From assembly GCF_963666545.1 (NCBI RefSeq), contig NZ_OY762899.1, forward strand, positions 3,848,365-3,912,364: a stretch of 64,000 nt of DNA, read 5' to 3'. Source of the DNA: an uncultured Bacteroides sp. (GTDB lineage: Bacteria > Bacteroidota > Bacteroidia > Bacteroidales > Bacteroidaceae). Numbering within the stretch: the stretch's first letter is position 1; every line of letters starts with the position of its first letter. The translations under genes and the position numbers were made by a program. The notes below the pieces were generated by a model that was not told the origin of the DNA, ran no database searches, and saw only the letters and a program-made list of their open reading frames with translations. Positions 54,883 to 63,781 of this stretch are shown one piece after another.

Positions 54883-55866
54883 TTAAACGTATATTTTGAT
54901 TAAGATATTATTCAGGAAATTCCATCGCAGGCGAAACCAGCGGCGTGTGCTACTTTGTTTTCCTCCGAACCGAAGAACGAAATCACGATATCCGTGTTTG
55001 CGGAATGGTAGTCCCACGTCGATAAACTCCAAATGCTGGTATCCATTCTGGTGGGCGTCTTTCAAAGCCATCCATACAGACAGGACACCGGGATATTGCG
55101 CGGCATACGTTTTGCACATCCCGCCGGAAAACCATAAGTAAGCGTTTTCTCCAGAGAACACACACACGGCACCCCCAATAATTTTTTCTTTGTACTTCAC
55201 TACAAATATTTTCCCAAACCGGTATTCTATCATACGCGCGTCCATATATTTAAAGAACTCGAATCCGGGGAAGTATCGTCGGATGCGAGAGGAATAAATG
55301 CGGTGCATCATGTGCGAGAAGGCTTGTATTTCTTCCACCGAACGGGCTTCGTGCACCTCTGCACCATTTTTTAATCCTTTCTTTATTTGCCTGATACGTG
55401 AAGAACTGAAACGCTCTTCTACGTACTTTAGGCTGTGGAGCGAGTTTCTCACCTTCATCCAATTTACTGCGAAGTAGTGGTTAGAACGGAAGTGTTTATA
55501 AGCAAACAAGGGGTTTTCGAGATTGCGAAATTCGATGAGAAAGGCTTCTCGTAGGATGTCGTTATTGAGATGTTCCAGCATTTCGCCGAAGATAGCTTCT
55601 TTATCCACCTGTTCATCCAAGTATTCGCCAACCCCATACACATCACAGCGCTTGATAAAGCCTAACGGAAATAAATGTGTGCTTCTACGGGTAGTGGCTA
55701 ATAGTTTGGCGATAGGTTTGCCTTCTTCAGATGCTACTATTAATATAGGTGTATATCCGGGAGTTGCTTCGTACATCAGAAACAATTCCTTAGAGTGAAA
55801 AACATTGTTCCCCGGTAAGTTCGGAATATCTTCTCCCCGATAATATGTAGTAAGTCTTAATGGCAT
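54883..55866 (-). CDS. GNAT/FemAB-like acyl- or aminoacyl-transferase
   Basis: A 327-residue soluble protein with two GNAT-like halves. The C half (IGGAVCVFSGENAYLWFSGG, then LEFIDVGLPFRKHGYRDFVLRFGG, given in part) has the wording of the FemAB/BioF2-like acetyltransferase group, in which members modify cell-wall or lipid-linked sugars. The N half has ILIVASEEGKPIAKLLAT. Mid-part helix SSSRIRQIKKGLKNGAEVHE fits the same family. No signal or membrane segment. Not obviously linked to the operons on either side. Substrate unknown. Confidence 0.78.
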   Translation of the reverse strand: MPLRLTTYYRGEDIPNLPGNNVFHSKELFLMYEATPGYTPILIVASEEGKPIAKLLATTRRSTHLFPLGFIKRCDVYGVGEYLDEQVDKEAIFGEMLEHLNNDILREAFLIEFRNLENPLFAYKHFRSNHYFAVNWMKVRNSLHSLKYVEERFSSSRIRQIKKGLKNGAEVHEARSVEEIQAFSHMMHRIYSSRIRRYFPGFEFFKYMDARMIEYRFGKIFVVKYKEKIIGGAVCVFSGENAYLWFSGGMCKTYAAQYPGVLSVWMALKDAHQNGYQHLEFIDVGLPFRKHGYRDFVLRFGGKQSSTRRWFRLRWNFLNNILIKIYV

Positions 55867-55939
55867 GTGCTACAAATATATCCTATTTATTTGTTTCCAA
55901 TGCAATTTGCGGGGTGAAAATCTTTCTTTTGAGGTGAAT

Positions 55940-56128
55940 TTATGCGGCTAGAGGAAAAAAATAAGGCAGACCCTTATTGCCTGCCTTTGTCTTTTTGCGG
56001 TTATAAACTTTCTTTGATTGGTGCACCCGCTTAAAACTGATGGGGTGTCCATGAGCCTCGATTTCTTCTTCTCGGCTGGCTTTACGATTCGCTTTAATGT
56101 AATCGTTTCTTGTTATTCGATTTTTCAT
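55940..56128 (-). CDS. Small basic conserved-type hypothetical protein
   Basis: A 62-residue, very basic protein (MKNRITRNDYIKANRKASRE, later VHQSKKVYNRKKTKAG). I recall very similar short proteins in other Bacteroides genomes, unverified. Support for translation comes from an exact -7 element 38 bases upstream and from a sensible start. The basic, low-hydrophobic make-up suggests a nucleic-acid or ribosome contact. Function unknown. Confidence 0.65.
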   Translation of the reverse strand: MKNRITRNDYIKANRKASREEEIEAHGHPISFKRVHQSKKVYNRKKTKAGNKGLPYFFPLAA

Positions 56129-56165
56129 TCTCTACTTTTATTAAAGGTTGTATGAAATGAGAGTA

Positions 56166-56173
56166 CAAAAATA
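56166..56173 (-). promoter_or_regulatory. -7 promoter element of the small basic protein gene
   Basis: TATTTTTG on the minus strand, an exact TAnnTTTG match, 38 bases before the ATG. Confidence 0.5.
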
Positions 56174-56283
56174 CGCAATTCTTTTTATACTTGATAAATT
56201 TCTATTATTTATCTGGTTCTATAACGTTTAGTGTGGGTAATTTTGTTCATTATGCGTAATCTTGCGACTGCTATTCTTGCCAA

Positions 56284-56450
56284 AATGTAATAATTGTTGA
56301 TCTATCGATACAGGCCTTCTGAGAGGGGTTTGGTGAATTAACTAGTTCAGCGCGGTGAATTAACTACTTAACCATGGTGAACTAGTTAGTTCACCGCGCT
56401 GAACTTATATGATATCTGGGAATCTTCTTATTTGTAAATAAAGTTGTATT
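56284..56450. repeat. 167-bp structured intergenic element, copy B
   Basis: Same length and ungapped alignment as 9891-10057. Word slots at the same offsets (49-61, 71-83, 100-112 of the element) now hold GGTGAATTAACTA (56332), GGTGAATTAACTA (56354) and the inverted TAGTTAGTTCACC (56383-56395). The longest stem is 56344-56366 with 56383-56405, 23 bp with one G-T pair. In copy A it is the first direct word that lies in the long stem; here it is the second. Ends AATGTAA and TTGTATT are weakly inverted; no target duplication is visible. Confidence 0.85.
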
Positions 56451-56551
56451 CATGAAGGCTATAGAAGACAACTCGTTGATAACTTTAAGAATGCATTCGG
56501 ATGCATATCTTGGAACTATCCGCTGAATTCGTTATAGAGCCATCAATTAAT

Positions 56552-56582
56552 GTTGCCATTAGCACTAACTTTTGTATCTTTG
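56552..56582 (+). promoter_or_regulatory. Promoter of the nitroreductase-maf gene run
   Basis: GTTG (56552-56555), a 19-base spacer and TATCTTTG (56575-56582): the best Bacteroides-type promoter in the window, 33 bases before the ATG. Confidence 0.72.
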
Positions 56583-56615
56583 CGCAAGGATTAACGACAA
56601 GAAATAGAATACGGT

Positions 56616-57155
56616 ATGGAAGATTTTAGCGAATTGATAAAGAATCGTCGCAGCATGCGCAAGTTTACCGACGAAGAACTGACGCAGGAACAGGTGGTTG
56701 CGTTATTCAAAGCGGCACTGATGTCTCCCACTTCAAAAAGGAGTAATTCGTGGCAGTTTATCGCAGTAGACGAGAAAGAACAACTCCAACAACTGGCACA
56801 TTGCAAAGAACATGGCGCTTCTTTTCTGGGAGATGCAGCTCTGGCTATTGTGGTCACGGCCGATCCTTTGGCTAGCGATGTATGGATAGAAGATGCGTCG
56901 ATTGCTTCTATCATGATTCAGTTTCAGGCAGAAGATTTAGGCTTGGGTAGTTGCTGGATACAGGTGCGCGAACGCCATACGGCTGCGGGCATGCCTTCGG
57001 ATGAGTTTGTACGTGGCGTGCTCGATATTCCATTGCAGTTGCAAGTGCTCTCTATCATTGCCATCGGACATAAAGGGATGGAACGCAAACCCTTTGACGA
57101 AGAACATTTGCAATGGGAGAAAATACATATCAATAAGTTTGGAGGACAAGAATGA
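56616..57155 (+). CDS. Nitroreductase-family FMN protein
   Basis: A 179-residue flavin oxidoreductase. FMN-binding wording is clear: LIKNRRSMRKFTDEEL at the N-terminus, ALMSPTSKRSNSWQFIAVDE, SIASIMIQFQAEDLGLGSCW and the closing LSIIAIGHKG. It reduces nitro-aromatic or quinone compounds with NAD(P)H; the natural substrate is not evident. Its last four bases overlap the next start (ATGA). First gene of a four-gene run whose promoter begins right after the structured element. Confidence 0.93.
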   Translation: MEDFSELIKNRRSMRKFTDEELTQEQVVALFKAALMSPTSKRSNSWQFIAVDEKEQLQQLAHCKEHGASFLGDAALAIVVTADPLASDVWIEDASIASIMIQFQAEDLGLGSCWIQVRERHTAAGMPSDEFVRGVLDIPLQLQVLSIIAIGHKGMERKPFDEEHLQWEKIHINKFGGQE

Positions 57156-57949
57156 AAAGAAGCATAGAAGATACTCCGATAGTCTTTATTGGTGCCGGAA
57201 ACTTGGCTACAAATCTGGCAAAGGCACTTTATCGGAAAGGGTTTCGTATTGTCCAGGTGTATAGTCGCACGAAAGAGTCGGCACGGACATTGGCTGATGC
57301 GGTAGAGGCCGAATTTACCACAGATCTGGGTGAGGTGGTGACGAACGCTGAACTTTATATTGTTTCTCTCACCGATTCTGCTTTTATTCAGTTGCTGCCC
57401 CAAATTGCCGCCCAAAAGGAAGGGGCTTTGCTGGTACATACCGCAGGAAGCCTCCCGATGGATGTTTGGCAGGGTGTTACCCCCCGTTATGGAGTGCTTT
57501 ACCCAATGCAAACTTTCAGTAAACTGCAAGATACTGATTTTAGCCAAATACCTTTCTTTATAGAAGCTTGTTCCGTAGAAGATGCTGATTTTCTTAAAAA
57601 GATAGCTTCCATACTCTCCAAAAAAGTGTATGATTCAACTTCCGAACAACGGCGTAGCCTACACTTGGCAGCTGTCTTTACTTGCAACTTCACTAACCAC
57701 ATGTATGCTCTGGCTGCAGAGTTGTTGCAGAAATACCACCTTCCGTTTGATGCCATGTTGCCGCTTATTGACGAAACATCTCGCAAGGTGCACACGCTGC
57801 AACCGAAGCAGGCACAGACGGGGCCGGCTTTGAGATGCGATCAGAATGTGATTGATAGTCATCTGGCCATGCTTGCCGATGAACCGCAGATGCAGGAGAT
57901 CTATCGTCTGCTTAGCGAGGATATTTATCGGTTGGCAAACGAAGATTGA
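57152..57949 (+). CDS. NAD(P)-binding Rossmann protein with DUF2520 C-terminal domain
   Basis: A 265-residue protein. The N-terminal Rossmann fold begins PIVFIGAGNLATNLAKALYR with the GxGxxA loop, continues VVTNAELYIVSLTD, and the DUF2520 helical domain occupies the second half (RRSLHLAAVFTCNFTNHMYA, LLPLIDETSRKV). The layout is like pyrroline-5-carboxylate reductase or ketopantoate reductase relatives, but the precise substrate is unknown. Coupled to the nitroreductase gene by a four-base overlap; kdsC follows 63 bases later. Confidence 0.9.
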   Translation: MKRSIEDTPIVFIGAGNLATNLAKALYRKGFRIVQVYSRTKESARTLADAVEAEFTTDLGEVVTNAELYIVSLTDSAFIQLLPQIAAQKEGALLVHTAGSLPMDVWQGVTPRYGVLYPMQTFSKLQDTDFSQIPFFIEACSVEDADFLKKIASILSKKVYDSTSEQRRSLHLAAVFTCNFTNHMYALAAELLQKYHLPFDAMLPLIDETSRKVHTLQPKQAQTGPALRCDQNVIDSHLAMLADEPQMQEIYRLLSEDIYRLANED

Positions 57950-58012
57950 TTGGTAAAAGGTTATTTTTCCTTGGATATTGAACAATGTGCTAACAATATG
58001 ATTAAATAAAAG

Positions 58013-58534
58013 ATGAGTACGATTAATTATGATTTGACTAAGATAAAAGCTCTTGCCTTCGATGTGGATGGCGTGCTGAGCTCAGATGTGCTGTCGCTAC
58101 ACCCGAGCGGAGAACCCATGCGCACGGTTAACGTGAAAGATGGTTATGCTCTGCAACTGGCAGTGAAAGAGGGATTTCATGTTGCCATCATTACCGGTGG
58201 CCGAACAGAGGCGGTGCGCAAACGGTTTGCCGGACTAGGTATTACGGATGTATACATGGGATCATGCGTTAAGATACACGATTACCACGACTTTCGAGAC
58301 AAACATGGCTTGACGGATGAAGAGATTCTTTATATGGGTGATGATGTGCCCGATATAGAAGTGATGCGTGCGTGCGGACTGCCTTGTTGCCCTCGAGATG
58401 CCGCTCCGGAAGCAAAGCAGGTGGCACGCTATATTTCTCACCAAGATGGAGGATACGGTTGCGGCCGCGATGTGATAGAGCAAGTGCTAAAAGCGCAAGG
58501 TAAATGGATGACGGGTGATGCCTTTGGCTGGTAA
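58013..58534 (+). CDS. kdsC: 3-deoxy-D-manno-octulosonate 8-phosphate phosphatase (KdsC-type HAD)
   Basis: Removes phosphate from KDO-8-phosphate in lipid A core synthesis. HAD motif I is [11 protein letters not shown] (both Asp present), motif II TGG in [14 protein letters not shown], and motif [12 protein letters not shown]. At 173 residues without a cap domain it fits the tetrameric C0-type KdsC. KdsA and the arabinose-5-phosphate isomerase are not nearby. YrbI/KdsC wording is strong; another C0 HAD phosphatase is a lesser possibility. Confidence 0.92.
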   Translation: MSTINYDLTKIKALAFDVDGVLSSDVLSLHPSGEPMRTVNVKDGYALQLAVKEGFHVAIITGGRTEAVRKRFAGLGITDVYMGSCVKIHDYHDFRDKHGLTDEEILYMGDDVPDIEVMRACGLPCCPRDAAPEAKQVARYISHQDGGYGCGRDVIEQVLKAQGKWMTGDAFGW

Positions 58535-58567
58535 CTGAATGTTTTATTGTAAATAAAAAATAGAATC

Positions 58568-59149
58568 GTGTTAGATAATTTAAATAAATACCGCATTTTG
58601 CTGGCATCGAATTCTCCTCGTAGAAAAGAATTGCTCACCGGTCTTGGCATTGATTACGAAGTAAAAACGTTGCCCGATGTGGATGAATCTTTTCCTGCCG
58701 AATTGAAAGGAGAGGAGATTCCGCTCTACATCGCCCGAAAGAAGGCGGAAGCTTACAGAGAAATGCTCTTGATGGATTCATTGGTGATAACAGCAGATAC
58801 CATCGTGTGGTTGGAAGGTGAAATGCTTGGTAAACCTTTCGATGAAGCCGATGCGGCAGCAATGCTTTGCAAACTTTCCGGGAAGACGCATCAGGTAATT
58901 ACCGGCGTGTGTCTCACTACAGCCGATTGGCAAAAGACTTTCTCTGCTATATCCGAAGTAAAGTTTGCTCCCCTCACTGATGATGAAATAGACTTTTATG
59001 TGCATCGTTTTCGTCCGCTTGACAAGGCCGGCTCATACGGTGTGCAAGAGTGGATCGGTTTTATTGGAGTCGAAAGTATCTCGGGTAGTTACTTTAATGT
59101 CATGGGATTACCAATACAACGACTTTATCGGGAGTTGAAGAAGCTGTAA
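58568..59149 (+). CDS. maf: Maf-family nucleoside triphosphate pyrophosphatase
   Basis: Hydrolyses non-canonical or modified nucleoside triphosphates (dTTP/UTP class). Motifs: ILLASNSPRRKELL near the N-terminus, VDESFP, ITADTIVWLEGEMLGKP with the catalytic Asp, KTHQVITGVCL and DKAGSYGVQEWIGFIGVESI. The start is GTG at 58568, chosen because the family begins about ten residues before ASNSPRR and no ATG is in place. The 193 residues are typical. Last of the run with kdsC. Confidence 0.95.
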   Translation: MLDNLNKYRILLASNSPRRKELLTGLGIDYEVKTLPDVDESFPAELKGEEIPLYIARKKAEAYREMLLMDSLVITADTIVWLEGEMLGKPFDEADAAAMLCKLSGKTHQVITGVCLTTADWQKTFSAISEVKFAPLTDDEIDFYVHRFRPLDKAGSYGVQEWIGFIGVESISGSYFNVMGLPIQRLYRELKKL

Positions 59150-59256
59150 GACTTTATCAGGGAAAGTTTCTATTGGAGTGTTGTGGAAGTGCAGTATTTC
59201 GAGCATTTGTTTGCTATTGGCTAGATTGAGTTAATAAATGTTCGCATTGTATTAAT

Positions 59257-59288
59257 AATTTGCTATATTTACCCCTGAATAGCAAATT
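59257..59288. promoter_or_regulatory. 10-bp inverted repeat over the promoter of the metallophosphoesterase gene
   Basis: AATTTGCTAT (59257-59266) and ATAGCAAATT (59279-59288) are perfect inverted copies with 12 bases between. The left arm runs into TATATTTA, a near match to TAnnTTTG. Could be an operator or a leader hairpin. Confidence 0.45.
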
Positions 59289-59320
59289 ATATGCAAGCAT
59301 TGTTAACTTAAAAAGATAAT

Positions 59321-60667
59321 ATGATGAAAAAAGACTTTAATCTAAACTTTCTAATGTACATACTCCGAAAATTTACTGTTTCATTACTCTTTCTGAGTTT
59401 GTTTGTAGCCTGTTCCGATGATGATGATTCTAGCGGTTCTGTAGAACCTTTTAGCAATGGCACTAATGAGAGGAATCTTATTTTTGTAATTAGCGATCTA
59501 CATTTAGGCGCTGATCTTGCTTATGCTGAGTGTAAGGAGAATCTAGCTTCTCTTGAACTTTTTCTTAAAGAAGTCGGGAAATCACCCAATATCAAAGAGC
59601 TAGTTATTGCGGGTGATATGTTGGATGAATGGTTCGTTCCGGCCAATGTAGATACCTACAATGGAAAAGATCAGGCCGATTTTGTGCAGCGTATAGCCAC
59701 TGCCAATAAAGGAGTAATCAGTGCTCTGAATCAAATTATCGAGGAAGAGAAGATTAAGGTCACTTACGTTCCGGGTAATCATGACCTCACTATAACTGCG
59801 GCGAATGTGGATAAGATTTTGCCGAAGATCCATCAGGCCCGTGATACACAATTGGGCTTAGGCACCTATTCGCCGATTCCGGAAATAGCCATTGAACATG
59901 GTCACCGTTATAATTTCTTTTGTGCTCCCGACCCAATATCTAATCAGGATCTGGCGCCGGGAACAATAATGCCTCCCGGATACTTCTTCACAAGAATAGC
60001 AGTTCTTCATGTTGTGCAGAAGTGCACTGAGTTGGGTGATGTATTGCCTATTGTTGTACCCAATAGTTCAGGTAGTGAGAGCCAAAACTTGTTGTACACT
60101 TATTGGGGAGGTTGGGCAAAGACAATAAAGACATATCCTATTGAAAATAAGTTTGATGAGAAAATCATTGTAACCAAAATGGATGGATTTACGGATAATT
60201 ACTCTGTAAACGACGTGCTTCCTTACCAAACGATTGCCGGAGGAACGATTGCCGTGAAGCTTTACAATGGTATTCAAGATACTTGGCAACAGCGGGAGAA
60301 CATAAACGGAGTTGCGGTACATATCCCTACAATGGACGCTATTAAAAATGCAGGAGCCTCTACCGGAACGGATGTTCAGGCACAAGCGCAATACTTTTCT
60401 AATCCAAAATCAAATGTGAGAATTGTTGTTTTTGGGCATAGTCATGTTCCTTTGATAAACTCTTCTACCAATCACAATGGTGATAAATCAATCTATGCAA
60501 ACACTGGTACATGGATTGATCATAATACCTTAGCTCCAACGAAGATGAATTTTGTCGTTATTACTCCGCAGGGTACTGCCGGCTCTACTCAGACTACTGT
60601 GAAACTCTACAACTTTGAGAATAATGTTGCAAATATAATGAATGCAGATTCATTGAAGTTGCAATAG
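59321..60667 (+). CDS. Calcineurin-like metallophosphoesterase lipoprotein
   Basis: A 448-residue secreted phosphoesterase. A lipobox (LFVACSDDDD) follows a signal stretch; two starts are possible, ATG 59321 and ATG 59354, the latter giving a more usual signal length. Metal motifs in order: VISDLHLGADL (Asp, His), VIAGDMLDEW (Asp), TYVPGNHDLTI (Asn-His), IAIEHGHRYNFF (His) and VVFGHSHVPLI (His-x-His). All metal ligands are intact. Likely removes phosphate from an extracellular substrate such as nucleotides or phospholipids. Transcribed alone, with a terminator. Confidence 0.9.
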   Translation: MMKKDFNLNFLMYILRKFTVSLLFLSLFVACSDDDDSSGSVEPFSNGTNERNLIFVISDLHLGADLAYAECKENLASLELFLKEVGKSPNIKELVIAGDMLDEWFVPANVDTYNGKDQADFVQRIATANKGVISALNQIIEEEKIKVTYVPGNHDLTITAANVDKILPKIHQARDTQLGLGTYSPIPEIAIEHGHRYNFFCAPDPISNQDLAPGTIMPPGYFFTRIAVLHVVQKCTELGDVLPIVVPNSSGSESQNLLYTYWGGWAKTIKTYPIENKFDEKIIVTKMDGFTDNYSVNDVLPYQTIAGGTIAVKLYNGIQDTWQQRENINGVAVHIPTMDAIKNAGASTGTDVQAQAQYFSNPKSNVRIVVFGHSHVPLINSSTNHNGDKSIYANTGTWIDHNTLAPTKMNFVVITPQGTAGSTQTTVKLYNFENNVANIMNADSLKLQ

Positions 60668-60707
60668 GCAAGAACAATAATGATGAGTCCGGACACTTAA
60701 AATGAAG

Positions 60708-60734
60708 AAAGGCAACCCAAATAAGGTTGCCTTT
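60708..60734 (+). terminator. Terminator after the metallophosphoesterase gene
   Basis: AAAGGCAACC (60708-60717) pairs perfectly with GGTTGCCTTT (60725-60734), then TGCC; short U tail. Confidence 0.7.
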
Positions 60735-60822
60735 TGCCTGACTCAATTACTGGTATCACACCACTGAACAGACTATTTTATCAATACTCATAATTAAATA
60801 ACTTTTCAGATAGGGGTGGAAC

Positions 60823-61341
60823 TTATTCTGCTTTAGCAAAGATATTGTCTAAAGTAGAAACTTTTGCACTCTTTTGCAATTCCCATTCTTTGGTACGTTT
60901 GTTCATCTTGTAGCTGTACTGGGTAATCATATTGTCCTCAACATTGGTTACATATACAAATTTATCGGAAGGAGAGAATACTTTCTTACCCGGCATCCAT
61001 AATGCATGTTCTACAATTGTTTCAGTTCCGGTGTAGCTGATACTAAGTAGAGATACTTTTTCCCATTTCACGCTAGAGGAATTCCATTTATAAGTCGTTT
61101 TCTCTTTTAATTGCTTTGTTTCGTCATAGGCATATTCAAACTTCTTAACCGGAGATAAGGCTGATGATCCCTTTTCTAGCTCATACACCTCACGAGAAAC
61201 TACCTTTCCGTCTTTCAACACATCGTTGTTGATGAAATTTCTTTCGTTATCGTTACTATTGGCAGCTGAAGCTAGTCCACATACACTTAAAAACAGGGTT
61301 ACTAATACAATCACTTTACTGATAAACATTGTTGCTTTCAT
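60823..61341 (-). CDS. DUF3836 family exported protein
   Basis: A 172-residue secreted protein (signal to GLASAANSN) in the pattern of the DUF3836 group known from Bacteroides, with repeating beta wording: KKFEYAYDETKQLKEKTTYKW, shown as KKFEYAYDETK and KEKTTYKW; later VTNVEDNMITQYSYKMNKRT. It has no catalytic motif. Alone on the minus strand between two unrelated genes. Function unknown. Confidence 0.82.
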   Translation of the reverse strand: MKATMFISKVIVLVTLFLSVCGLASAANSNDNERNFINNDVLKDGKVVSREVYELEKGSSALSPVKKFEYAYDETKQLKEKTTYKWNSSSVKWEKVSLLSISYTGTETIVEHALWMPGKKVFSPSDKFVYVTNVEDNMITQYSYKMNKRTKEWELQKSAKVSTLDNIFAKAE

Positions 61342-61564
61342 AATCTTACTTATTAATTGGTTTTTTATTATTTTCTTTGTCTCTGATATCTATTAGACGT
61401 AACTACTCTTTTTTTAGTTGCAGCAATAAATCTTTTTTTTTAAGATTAATTGATCGTCAATAAGAAGACAATAGGTGTGCCAAATAAGTAAGGTATTGAA
61501 AATCAGTAGTTTATTGGTTTGTGGTACTGTGCGATAATGAACACTCTGTTCTTTTTTATGTTCA

Positions 61565-63769
61565 CTAAAGCAAGTCGAGCATCAATGGAATATCGTCTTC
61601 ATTCACTCCTTGCTTCACTAAGTGCACTACATTTTCGTGAAAGAGTTCAAAGAAAATATCCTGATTTGGGGATAATAGTTTAGCTTTTACGTACATATCG
61701 AGGGCATTATCAATACTTCCCATGCACCAATGTACGTGGCCTGCATTGAGAAAATCTTGCCACAATGGATCTTCTTCTATTGCTTTTTCGTAGTATTTAA
61801 GGGCTTGTTTATGCTTTCCTTCTACAAACGAACACCAAGCAATGGCTCTCCATGCTCTTACGCAGTTCGTTTCGATGAAGTCGAGTTTGAAGAAATAGTT
61901 CAAAGCTTCTTCGTATCGTTGTAACTCGGCAAGACAGCTACCTATATGAAATAGTATGCTGTGATTCTCCGGTTGCACAGCTTCCACTTTCCGATAATAT
62001 TCGGTTGCTTTGGCATATGCTCTCGTAAGGCGGTAGCAAATGGCTAAGTGCCGATTGGTCCACACATTATCGGGTTTTATCATGTCGGCTTTGAGGTAAG
62101 CTTCAATGGCAAGTTCGTAGTTCTTTTCCTTTTGGCGGCAATAGCCTATCTTCTGAAACAGATCCGCATTTCCACCCACAAGGCCAATGACTTCCGTATA
62201 CACTTCGGCAGCCTCTTTGGGGTGTTCTTTGCTGAAATAATAATTGCCCAATTGCATTAAGTATTCCGGTTTGAGAAGCGTTTCGCGAAGCACCGGATAT
62301 TTGTGCAAGGAAACATAGCCATCAAAGATAGGTGGAAATTCTCGTTTGCGAGGGTAAACTTTGAAGAAACGGTATAGGCTGTGAAGATACTGATTGCACA
62401 CTATTTCGGGTTGTTGGGCAACTTTCTTTAGTGATTCACCAGTATGCTTATCGCTGAATTCCTCCATCTGTTGTTCGGAAAGCTGGCTTAGCATCATCTC
62501 TCGCTGACCTTTAGGGATGTGCATCATCGTGAAGCAAAGCGAATATTTGTCGCTGTCGCAGAAGAATCCTGAGTCAAGCACGAGGTCGATGATGCCATCG
62601 TCCTGATTATTGTCGCTAAACTCTTTTATAATGGCGGAATGTTGTTTGTCGAAGGGGTAGAACCAATTGCTCAATGTTTTGAAGAACGGGTATGATTTTA
62701 GTTGCGAGAATGTGCTCATATACACATCCGCACCTTCTATTTGTAGTTCGCTCATCTCGCGAAGTTTGTTTTCCAGATCCGATTGTTTCGGATTCTTCCA
62801 ATCAGGATTCTGGTCGTCATTCTCTTCTTCAGATTCTTCAATGCCATATCTAAAGCCGCGCATATTAGCTTTCTTGAGCATTTCAGGGATAATTTCTTCA
62901 CGCATTTTCTTATCTATCTTTTCCGTTTCCTGACAGCGCAACCACTGGATGTATGCACGGTTCATCTCTTTGCCAAACTTTTCATTTTCGTTGAGCAATG
63001 AGAGGCGTGCTGCTACTTCAGGATAAAAACTCAGGCGATCAGTGTATAGATGTATGATAAACATGATACCCACCAATGCCCGTTGGTTGATTTGTGCAAC
63101 AGGATGAGTATAAGCGTCAAAGAGCCACATCATCTTTTTTACGTCGAAACATTTCATTAAGCTGAGGGTGACGGCACTGACGAACAGGCTGGTATCGTTT
63201 GCCGTTATATGTTCCGATTTTAGGAACATAGCGGCTTCGTTTTCATCTTTCGTATTCCAAAAAGTGTTGGTCCACGTTATTTCAAATACGAGTTTAAGTG
63301 CTTCTTCGTGTTGCTTACGCACTTGGTTGGCCTCCTCGTTGGGCGTTTTGGGAAGAATATTTGCTACCGCCAGATTGTCGACGTATGATTCCAATTTTAG
63401 CCGGTTGTTTTCAAGACTTTCGAGAGGAAACGCTCTCAAACTTATCCTAAGGATATAATAAAAATCAATTGAGATGGCCGCGAGCCTGTCTATGTGGGCC
63501 TGGTCGGCTATCTCCATTGTGCCGGCCAGTAGTTTTAGGTATAGTTTTTTGCGGGCCGGATCTTCAACGCCTTGCTGCATATATTGCAACATATAACTAT
63601 AAGACGTTTGTATCTGCTCCAGTTTTTGATGCGTTTCCCAGTCAGCGCTATCGTGTAGATACTGACTAAGCATTGCCAAAGCTTCTTTGAGTCTTTTGTT
63701 ATATATAAGGTGAATGATTAGCTGATGCTGTTCATTGGTCTGTAGCTCATTATAATAATTTCCGGTCAT
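61565..63769 (-). CDS. Large cytoplasmic tetratricopeptide-repeat protein
   Basis: A 734-residue protein without signal peptide. The C-terminal third (about residues 505-720) has clear TPRs: LMQLGNYYFSKEHPKEAAEV, LFQKIGYCRQKEKNYELAIE and WRAIAWCSFVEGKHKQALKY. The N-terminal two thirds is helical with an acidic stretch near residue 315 (EESEEENDDQNPD) and no domain I recognise. Likely a scaffold; partner unknown. It lies 12 bases after the DUF418 gene and probably shares its transcript. Confidence 0.85.
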   Translation of the reverse strand: MTGNYYNELQTNEQHQLIIHLIYNKRLKEALAMLSQYLHDSADWETHQKLEQIQTSYSYMLQYMQQGVEDPARKKLYLKLLAGTMEIADQAHIDRLAAISIDFYYILRISLRAFPLESLENNRLKLESYVDNLAVANILPKTPNEEANQVRKQHEEALKLVFEITWTNTFWNTKDENEAAMFLKSEHITANDTSLFVSAVTLSLMKCFDVKKMMWLFDAYTHPVAQINQRALVGIMFIIHLYTDRLSFYPEVAARLSLLNENEKFGKEMNRAYIQWLRCQETEKIDKKMREEIIPEMLKKANMRGFRYGIEESEEENDDQNPDWKNPKQSDLENKLREMSELQIEGADVYMSTFSQLKSYPFFKTLSNWFYPFDKQHSAIIKEFSDNNQDDGIIDLVLDSGFFCDSDKYSLCFTMMHIPKGQREMMLSQLSEQQMEEFSDKHTGESLKKVAQQPEIVCNQYLHSLYRFFKVYPRKREFPPIFDGYVSLHKYPVLRETLLKPEYLMQLGNYYFSKEHPKEAAEVYTEVIGLVGGNADLFQKIGYCRQKEKNYELAIEAYLKADMIKPDNVWTNRHLAICYRLTRAYAKATEYYRKVEAVQPENHSILFHIGSCLAELQRYEEALNYFFKLDFIETNCVRAWRAIAWCSFVEGKHKQALKYYEKAIEEDPLWQDFLNAGHVHWCMGSIDNALDMYVKAKLLSPNQDIFFELFHENVVHLVKQGVNEDDIPLMLDLL

Positions 63770-63781
63770 TTTTTCTTTTTT

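Larger units (their letters stand above)
56129..56615. other. 487-base non-coding interval with element B and two divergent promoters
   Basis: Holds the small gene's promoter at its left end, the 167-bp element copy B (56284-56450) in the middle and the nitroreductase promoter at its right end. No open frame. About 100 bases either side of the element show nothing else. Confidence 0.8.

Noticed and set aside
56924-57547. 207-residue minus-strand open frame
   Set aside because: Antisense to nitroreductase and DUF2520 genes, both of which have clear families; no promoter.
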